Shown one piece after another: positions 59,755 to 64,000 of a stretch of DNA of 64,000 nucleotides; positions within the stretch are counted from its first letter, which is position 1; each line of letters begins with the position of its first letter. The stretch lies in contig CATQHL010000001.1 in assembly GCA_958295925.1 (NCBI GenBank), positions 1,375,753 to 1,439,752 on the forward strand. Direction: 5' to 3'. The notes beneath the pieces are model-generated. The model did no database searches and had not been told where the DNA came from. It saw nothing but the letters and a program-made list of their open reading frames with translations. Source of the DNA: an uncultured Acidimicrobiales bacterium. GTDB lineage: Bacteria; Actinomycetota; Acidimicrobiia; Acidimicrobiales; CATQHL01. A program made the translations under genes and the position numbers.

Positions 59755-60936
59755 TCAAACCCGAACGAGGGCAGCGTCGCCTTGACCGCCTCCCCCACAA
59801 AGTGCGGCTGCCCCAAGGCCCCCGCCACGGCGTTGAAGTTCCTTGATCAGCGTTAGCAGCACCCGGTTGCCGGAGGCTCCGATGGGGTGGCCCAAGGCGA
59901 TGGCCCCGCCGTTTACGTTCACCACGTCTTGCGGAATGCCCAAGTCGTTCATTGAGGCCAGCACTACCGCCGCAAAGGCTTCGTTGATCTCGAACAGGTC
60001 GATGTCGCCGAGTGCGTGGCCGCTGCGCTCAATCAGCTTGCGAATGGCCTCTGCCGGTTGATGCAGCAACGACGTGTCGGGCCCTGCCACCTGTGCGTAG
60101 GAGACGATCTTCGCAATGGGTTGGACCCCCAAACTCTCGGCCTTCTCGCAAGAGGCGATCACCATTGCCGACGCCCCGTCGGAGATCTGAGAGGCGTTTC
60201 CTGCCGTGATGCTGCCGTTCTTGACGAAAGCGGCCCGCAGGCGGGCGAGGCTCTCGAAGCTCGTGTCGGGCCGGATGCCCTCGTCCTCGCTTACGACGAT
60301 CTTCCCGCCCCGTCGCTGTGGTACTTCCACGGGTGCTATCTCAGTCTCAAGAAGGCCGTCCTTTTGTGCGCGGGCAGACCGCTCATGCGAGGCCGCAGCA
60401 AAGGCGTCCATCGCCTCGCGGGGGAGGTTGCCCTCGGCTTTGGCGTATCGGTCAGCTCCGAGGCCCATCGAACAGCGATCGATCGAGCAGGTGAGCCCGT
60501 CCGACATCATCGAATCTTCCAGCGCGCCGTCGCCGATCCGCAGCCCTCCTCGCACGCCCTTGGCCAGGTACGGGGCGGAGGTCATCGACTCCATTCCACC
60601 CGCCACCACCACTTCGGCGTCGCCAGATGAAATCATTCGTTCCGCCAGATAGACGGCATTCAGCCCTGAGAGGCAAACCTTGTTGACAGTTGAAGCGGGC
60701 ACGCTCATGGGTATTCCTGCCCGCGCCGCCGCAGTTCGGGCAGGAGCTTGACCCTCTCCCGCCAGCAGCACCTGGCCCATGAACACGTAGTCCACGTCTT
60801 CGGGCTTCACCCCGGCGTCCTCCAGAGCCGCCTTTATCGCCATGCTGCCTAGTTCGGTGCCCGAAAACGAGCCAAGTGCACCGGAGAGCCTGCCAATAGG
60901 TGTGCGTGCTCCCCCAAGAATTACCGCTGTGCTCAT
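59755..60936 (-). CDS. Acetyl-CoA acetyltransferase (thiolase)
   Basis: A 393-residue thiolase. The acyl-accepting cysteine is C88 in VNKVCLSGLNAVYLAE, the NEAFAAVVLAS and GGAIALGHPIGASGNRVL motifs hold the catalytic His region, and the second cysteine is C380 in LCGGGGQGDAA. It either condenses two acetyl-CoA or cleaves acetoacetyl-CoA; size and motifs favour the biosynthetic/short-chain class. The ATG at 60936 is preceded by AAGGGGAA. Epimerase, its divergent neighbour, suggests a propionyl- or methylmalonyl-CoA context. Confidence 0.92.
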   Translation of the reverse strand: MSTAVILGGARTPIGRLSGALGSFSGTELGSMAIKAALEDAGVKPEDVDYVFMGQVLLAGEGQAPARTAAARAGIPMSVPASTVNKVCLSGLNAVYLAERMISSGDAEVVVAGGMESMTSAPYLAKGVRGGLRIGDGALEDSMMSDGLTCSIDRCSMGLGADRYAKAEGNLPREAMDAFAAASHERSARAQKDGLLETEIAPVEVPQRRGGKIVVSEDEGIRPDTSFESLARLRAAFVKNGSITAGNASQISDGASAMVIASCEKAESLGVQPIAKIVSYAQVAGPDTSLLHQPAEAIRKLIERSGHALGDIDLFEINEAFAAVVLASMNDLGIPQDVVNVNGGAIALGHPIGASGNRVLLTLIKELQRRGGGLGAAALCGGGGQGDAALVRV

Positions 60937-61187
60937 ATGTTCCCCTTTCGTTCCCCAATCAGGCTATCTGGGCTGCAGCGGGCATTGGAAGTGGGGGCAA
61001 GTCGCTCGGCGCGGTGCCCGAAGAGGCAGGCTGAAGGGTATTCGGCTGGCAGCAGCGAGGGCTCTGCCGTCGAGCGTGCAGGCATAATGCGCAACCATTC
61101 ACTATGCGGCGTGACTCCGCTTGTAAGCACGTGAAGGATTGTTCGGTAAGACTTGGGAATGCCAATTATGGAAACGGATCACAGAAA

Positions 61188-61592
61188 ATGCTTCTGACGG
61201 AACTGGATCATGTCGCCATCGCCGTGAACGATCTCGACGCCGCCGTCGCCTACTACAGCCGGGCTTTCGGGGCCACGGTCTCGCACAGGGAAGTTGTGGA
61301 GCACGATGGGGTGGAGGAGGCGCTCATCAAGGTCGCCGATTCCTACATTCAGCTCACGGCGGCCACCAGGGAGGACTCGCCCATAGCCCGATTCATCGAA
61401 CGACGAGGTGAAGGCCTGCACCATGTCGGCTATCGGGTGGAGGACTGCGCATCAGCCCTTGCGTCGATGGTTGCCGCAGGGGCCACGCCCATCGACGCCG
61501 CGCCTAGAGCAGGTTCGCGCGGCACGACCGTGGCCTTCGTCCATCCCAAGGGCAGCTTCGGGACCTTGATCGAATTGGTGCAGGTGCAGTAG
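61188..61592 (+). CDS. mce: Methylmalonyl-CoA epimerase
   Basis: A 134-residue VOC-fold enzyme that interconverts (S)- and (R)-methylmalonyl-CoA. ELDHVAIAVNDLDAAVAYYS provides the first metal His, GEGLHHVGYRVEDCASAL the second and GTLIELVQ the Glu ligand. ATG at 61188 starts the domain; upstream residues from 61104 lack homology. The gene connects propionyl-CoA catabolism with methylmalonyl-CoA mutase, whose genes are not in the window; MmsA at the left end also feeds this route. Confidence 0.88.
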   Translation: MLLTELDHVAIAVNDLDAAVAYYSRAFGATVSHREVVEHDGVEEALIKVADSYIQLTAATREDSPIARFIERRGEGLHHVGYRVEDCASALASMVAAGATPIDAAPRAGSRGTTVAFVHPKGSFGTLIELVQVQ

Positions 61593-61651
61593 ATGCAGGG
61601 CGCGTTCGGCGAAACCTTGGGGCGTCCTTCGGCCGCCGCCCGGCGCTTTCT

Positions 61652-61757
61652 TCCGATCGCGGTCGGCGCCTTCGTCGCTTTCAGCAGATGTGGAATTGTT
61701 GGCGGAATTCCCCAACCTGACATCCGATCGCGGTTGGCGCCCTCGTCGCTTTCAGCA
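61652..61757. repeat. 35-bp direct repeat pair, 71-bp period
   Basis: Two copies, 61652-61686 and 61723-61757, differ at only two of 35 positions; both begin TCCGATCGCGG and end CGTCGCTTTCAGCA. The 36-base interval contains an imperfect palindrome around GGAATTCC. The repeat fills the gap between the epimerase and exonuclease genes. No further copy was seen. Confidence 0.75.
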
Positions 61758-61786
61758 CTTTCGGGCAGTCGAGGGATGGCAGGGTG

Positions 61787-62674
61787 ATGATCGTTCACCT
61801 CGTTGACGGCACCTACGAACTGTTTCGTCAGTATTTTGCCCGTCCCTCCCATCGTACGGCCGCAGGGCAGGAGGTCGGTGCAGCGCGGGCGGTTGTGGGT
61901 GGCCTGTTGCGGCTGATCGAGGAGGGGGCGACGCATGTCGGAATGGCCACCGACCACGTCATCGAGTCGTTTCGCAACGCCCTCTTCGACGGATACAAGA
62001 CGGGTGAAGGCACCCCGCTTGAGCTGGCGACGCAGTTTCCCCTTGTTGAGGAGTTGGCTTCAGCGGCGGGATTCTGCGTCTGGCCAATGATTCAATACGA
62101 AGCTGACGACGCCCTGGCCACTGCCGCTGAAAGGGCGTCCGCCGATCCTGCCGTGCGCAGAGTGATGATCTGCACCCCCGACAAAGACCTCGCACAGTGT
62201 GTCAGTGCCGACGGCAGGGTGGTTCAGATTAACTTGCGCAAACGCACGATTTTCGACCATGAAGGGGTAATTGAGCGCTTCGGTGTAGCTCCTGAGTCAA
62301 TTCCCGACTATTTGGCTTTGGTGGGCGACTCCGCCGACGGCTTCCCAGGTTTGCCCGGCTGGGGCGCCAAGTCCACAGCCACCGTGCTGTCCCGCTACGG
62401 ATGCATCGACAACATCCCGTCGGCCGCCGGACGCTGGGAGGTAGCCGTTCGTGGAGCCCCCAAGCTGTCCAAAACCCTTGAGGAAGGCCGGGAGCAGGCC
62501 CGACTCTTCCTGCGGCTGGCCACTTTGGTGAGGGACGTGCCCGGTGTGCTCGACTCCCCTTCGGGAGTGGATGAACTGGCGTGGAGGGGCCCTCGGCCTG
62601 ATTATGCGAACGTATTTGCCAAATACGACGCTGAGCGACTAGCCAAACACGCAACGAGACTGTCGCAGCGCTGA
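61787..62674 (+). CDS. Standalone 5'-3' exonuclease (PolA N-terminal domain family)
   Basis: A 295-residue flap-endonuclease-like protein with no polymerase domain. The metal-site acidic residues lie in VHLVDGTYELFRQYF, YEADDALATAAERA and CTPDKDLAQCV, and the helix-hairpin-helix is LVGDSADGFPGLPGWGAKST. It would remove 5' flaps or RNA primers. ATG at 61787 is taken as start, with GTG at 61784 directly before. Together with the Vsr and LigD-type genes that follow, it forms a small DNA-repair group, although a 250-base gap separates it from vsr. Confidence 0.88.
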   Translation: MIVHLVDGTYELFRQYFARPSHRTAAGQEVGAARAVVGGLLRLIEEGATHVGMATDHVIESFRNALFDGYKTGEGTPLELATQFPLVEELASAAGFCVWPMIQYEADDALATAAERASADPAVRRVMICTPDKDLAQCVSADGRVVQINLRKRTIFDHEGVIERFGVAPESIPDYLALVGDSADGFPGLPGWGAKSTATVLSRYGCIDNIPSAAGRWEVAVRGAPKLSKTLEEGREQARLFLRLATLVRDVPGVLDSPSGVDELAWRGPRPDYANVFAKYDAERLAKHATRLSQR

Positions 62675-62912
62675 CAATCGGCCAGTTTCTTCAGAGCGAC
62701 GAGAAGTCCTTAACTTCTTCGACAAATTGCTGATTCCTGAGGTGCCCAAAAAAGGCGGAAAATCCTCTAATGAAGAGTGAGTCTGTTGGAAGTCCAGGAC
62801 AAGTGTGAATTGCCAACTCATCATGTGGTTTTCTTTGCAACTCCACCCTCCACCTCGTTGCTTCTCATCCTTAGGGCATCCCTGTGACAGGATTGCTGAT
62901 TTGATGTCCTGG
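62675..62912. other. AT-rich intergenic gap without recognisable feature
   Basis: The stretch between the exonuclease stop and the vsr promoter is lower in GC than its surroundings. I found no open frame with homology, no RNA gene and no clear terminator in it. Confidence 0.5.
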
Positions 62913-62918
62913 TATTCT
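62913..62918 (+). promoter_or_regulatory. -10 element of vsr, probably leaderless
   Basis: TATTCT at 62913-62918 lies seven bases before the ATG at 62926, so transcription would start at or next to the start codon. The -35 region is weak. No ribosome binding site precedes the ATG. Confidence 0.35.
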
Positions 62919-62925
62919 GCCGCTT

Positions 62926-63357
62926 ATGGGCAATCCCCCTCCTTCGTCACCGCAGGTGTCCGCAGTGATGTCTCGGATTCGCAGTCGGGACACCGGTCCC
63001 GAGATGGCCATCCGCAGAATTCTGCATGCCCGGGGGCTGCGCTACCGGGTGGACATGCCGATTCCGGTCGAACCAAAGTGTTCGCGGGCGGACATCGTCT
63101 TTACCAGGGCGCGCCTGGCGGTGTATGTCGACGGCTGTTTTTGGCACCGCTGCCCTGAGCACGGCACCTCCCCGAAGGCCAATGCCGAGTGGTGGCAGGC
63201 GAAGCTCGACCGTAACGTCCGGCGCGACCGACAAACCGACCGCACCCTGACCGACGCCGACTGGCGCGTCATACGAATCTGGGAGCATGAAGACCCTTCA
63301 GAGGCTGCCGAGCGCATCATCGCTGCGCTGAGCGGCTCACAGTCGCGGAGTCCTTAG
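62926..63357 (+). CDS. vsr: Very short patch repair (Vsr) endonuclease
   Basis: A 143-residue nicking endonuclease family protein. SRIRSRDTGPEMAIRRILHA is the conserved N-terminus, RADIVFTRARLAVYVDGCFW contains the catalytic aspartate and aromatic residues that intercalate at the T:G mismatch, and HRCPEHGTSPKANAEWW holds the zinc ligands. Vsr corrects T:G mismatches formed when 5-methylcytosine deaminates. A DNA cytosine methyltransferase normally lies beside vsr; none is in this window. It is followed after 14 bases by the LigD-type gene. Confidence 0.9.
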   Translation: MGNPPPSSPQVSAVMSRIRSRDTGPEMAIRRILHARGLRYRVDMPIPVEPKCSRADIVFTRARLAVYVDGCFWHRCPEHGTSPKANAEWWQAKLDRNVRRDRQTDRTLTDADWRVIRIWEHEDPSEAAERIIAALSGSQSRSP

Positions 63358-63371
63358 TTCAGGCTGGGCAG

Positions 63372-64000
63372 ATGGCCGCCGACTACACCACAATCGAGGT
63401 CAACGGGCACACATTGCGGATATCCAACCCCGGCAAGGTGTTCTTCTCGGCCCGCGGCGAGACCAAACTCGATCTGCTGCGGCACTATCTGGGTGTGGCG
63501 CCCGGCGCACTGAGGGGCGTGTGGTGCCGCCCGACCGTGTTGCGACGATTCCCCGACGGAGCCGAAGGAAAGAGCTTTTACCAAAAGCGGGTGCCTGAAT
63601 CCCGTCCGGACTGGTTGCAGACCGCCAGGGTTGTCTTTCCCTCGGGGCGTGTCGCCACCGAACTCTGCCCAGTGGACGCGGCTCACTTGGTTTGGGCGGT
63701 AAACCTTGGCTGCCTGGAGATGCATCCATGGGCCATCCGTCGCTTCGAGCCAGGTTGCCCCGACGAACTGCGGGTGGATCTTGACCCCGCACCCGAACTG
63801 GGCTTTGAGTCGGTGCGCGAAGCGGCGCTGCTCATTAGGGATTTGCTGGCAGGGCACGGCATGGAGGGATGGCCCAAAACCTCTGGCGGGCGCGGCCTGC
63901 ACATTCTCGTGCGCATCGTGGCGCGCCACGACTTCAGCACCGTCCGCCGCGCCGCTCTGGCTCTGGCTCGCGAAGCTGAGCGGGCAGCCCCCCATCTGGT
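63372..64000 (+). CDS. LigD-type primase-polymerase domain protein, 5' part
   Basis: The frame runs off the right edge; 209 codons are visible from ATG 63372. NGHTLRISNPGKVFF is the usual start of LigD polymerase domains, FYQKRVPESRPDW a conserved surface segment, VDLDPAP carries two catalytic metal-binding aspartates, and KTSGGRGLHILVRI is the nucleotide-binding motif. These enzymes fill gaps and add ribonucleotides in Ku-dependent end joining or base-excision repair. Whether a ligase or nuclease domain follows cannot be seen; most actinobacterial relatives of this size are standalone. Confidence 0.88.
   Translation, partial: MAADYTTIEVNGHTLRISNPGKVFFSARGETKLDLLRHYLGVAPGALRGVWCRPTVLRRFPDGAEGKSFYQKRVPESRPDWLQTARVVFPSGRVATELCPVDAAHLVWAVNLGCLEMHPWAIRRFEPGCPDELRVDLDPAPELGFESVREAALLIRDLLAGHGMEGWPKTSGGRGLHILVRIVARHDFSTVRRAALALAREAERAAPHL

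Overview
The window reads as chromosomal DNA of a high-GC, free-living aerobic actinobacterium, most likely from the Acidimicrobiia or a related deep actinobacterial branch. Supporting marks are an LLM-type (F420-class) oxidoreductase, a DUF3566 membrane protein, the ctaA-clpS-DUF2017 (AosR) group, an EtfD-like iron-sulfur reductase, EgtD for ergothioneine, an actinobacterial-type dCTP deaminase, and frequent GTG/TTG starts behind purine-rich ribosome binding sites. The assignment to class is inference. No insertion sequence, integrase, rRNA, prophage or clear CRISPR array was seen.

Layout. 1-3114: 3' end of mmsA, an LLM oxidoreductase, an orphan NMT1-type binding lipoprotein and tRNA-Ser(GCT). 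3140-6138: ribokinase, a double-VOC protein and a queuosine-salvage (Qng1/DUF2419) homologue. 6225-7407: a promoter with an operator-like palindrome in its spacer, a gamma-carboxylase (HTTM) gene remnant, two tRNA-Ser genes, tadA and the SRP RNA. 7520-14464: DUF3566, two paralogous amino-acid binding proteins flanking tRNA-Ile, then two permeases and an ATPase, with a perfect 19-bp hairpin between binding protein and permeases. 14573-22519: a dehydrogenase-like protein, hisN, glcDEF, tRNA-Arg and tRNA-Ser, pheA and a metallo-hydrolase. 22717-25177: two tandem lipoprotein L,D-transpeptidases. 25228-32076: class III aminotransferase, dcd, etfD-like, amt, gpmA.

32290-40473: dnaK-grpE-dnaJ (without hspR next to it), egtD, purA-purB and a small charged protein. 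40696-44945: tRNA-Phe, tRNA-Asp, an alpha/beta hydrolase, an amidase, a 5'-truncated E1 alpha/beta fusion and tRNA-Glu. 44986-56699: a respiratory block. aosR, clpS and ctaA lie on the minus strand; ctaB, a CtaD-like and a CtaE-like protein that both lack metal-site residues, a subunit-IV-like membrane protein, ctaC with fused cytochrome c, ctaD, ctaE, subunit IV and ctaG lie on the plus strand. 56812-59331: dnaX-recR. 59755-64000: thiolase, methylmalonyl-CoA epimerase, a standalone 5'-3' exonuclease, Vsr and the start of a LigD-type primase-polymerase.

How the genes work together: CtaB and CtaA make heme O and heme A, CtaG helps load copper, and CtaC/D/E/IV form a caa3 oxidase. EtfD-like, thiolase, epimerase and MmsA fit fatty-acid and branched-chain or propionate oxidation feeding that chain. 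GlcDEF oxidises glycolate. Amt and the amino-acid ABC system import nitrogen. The most unusual element is the metal-ligand-free oxidase-core module that is translationally coupled to the genuine caa3 genes.
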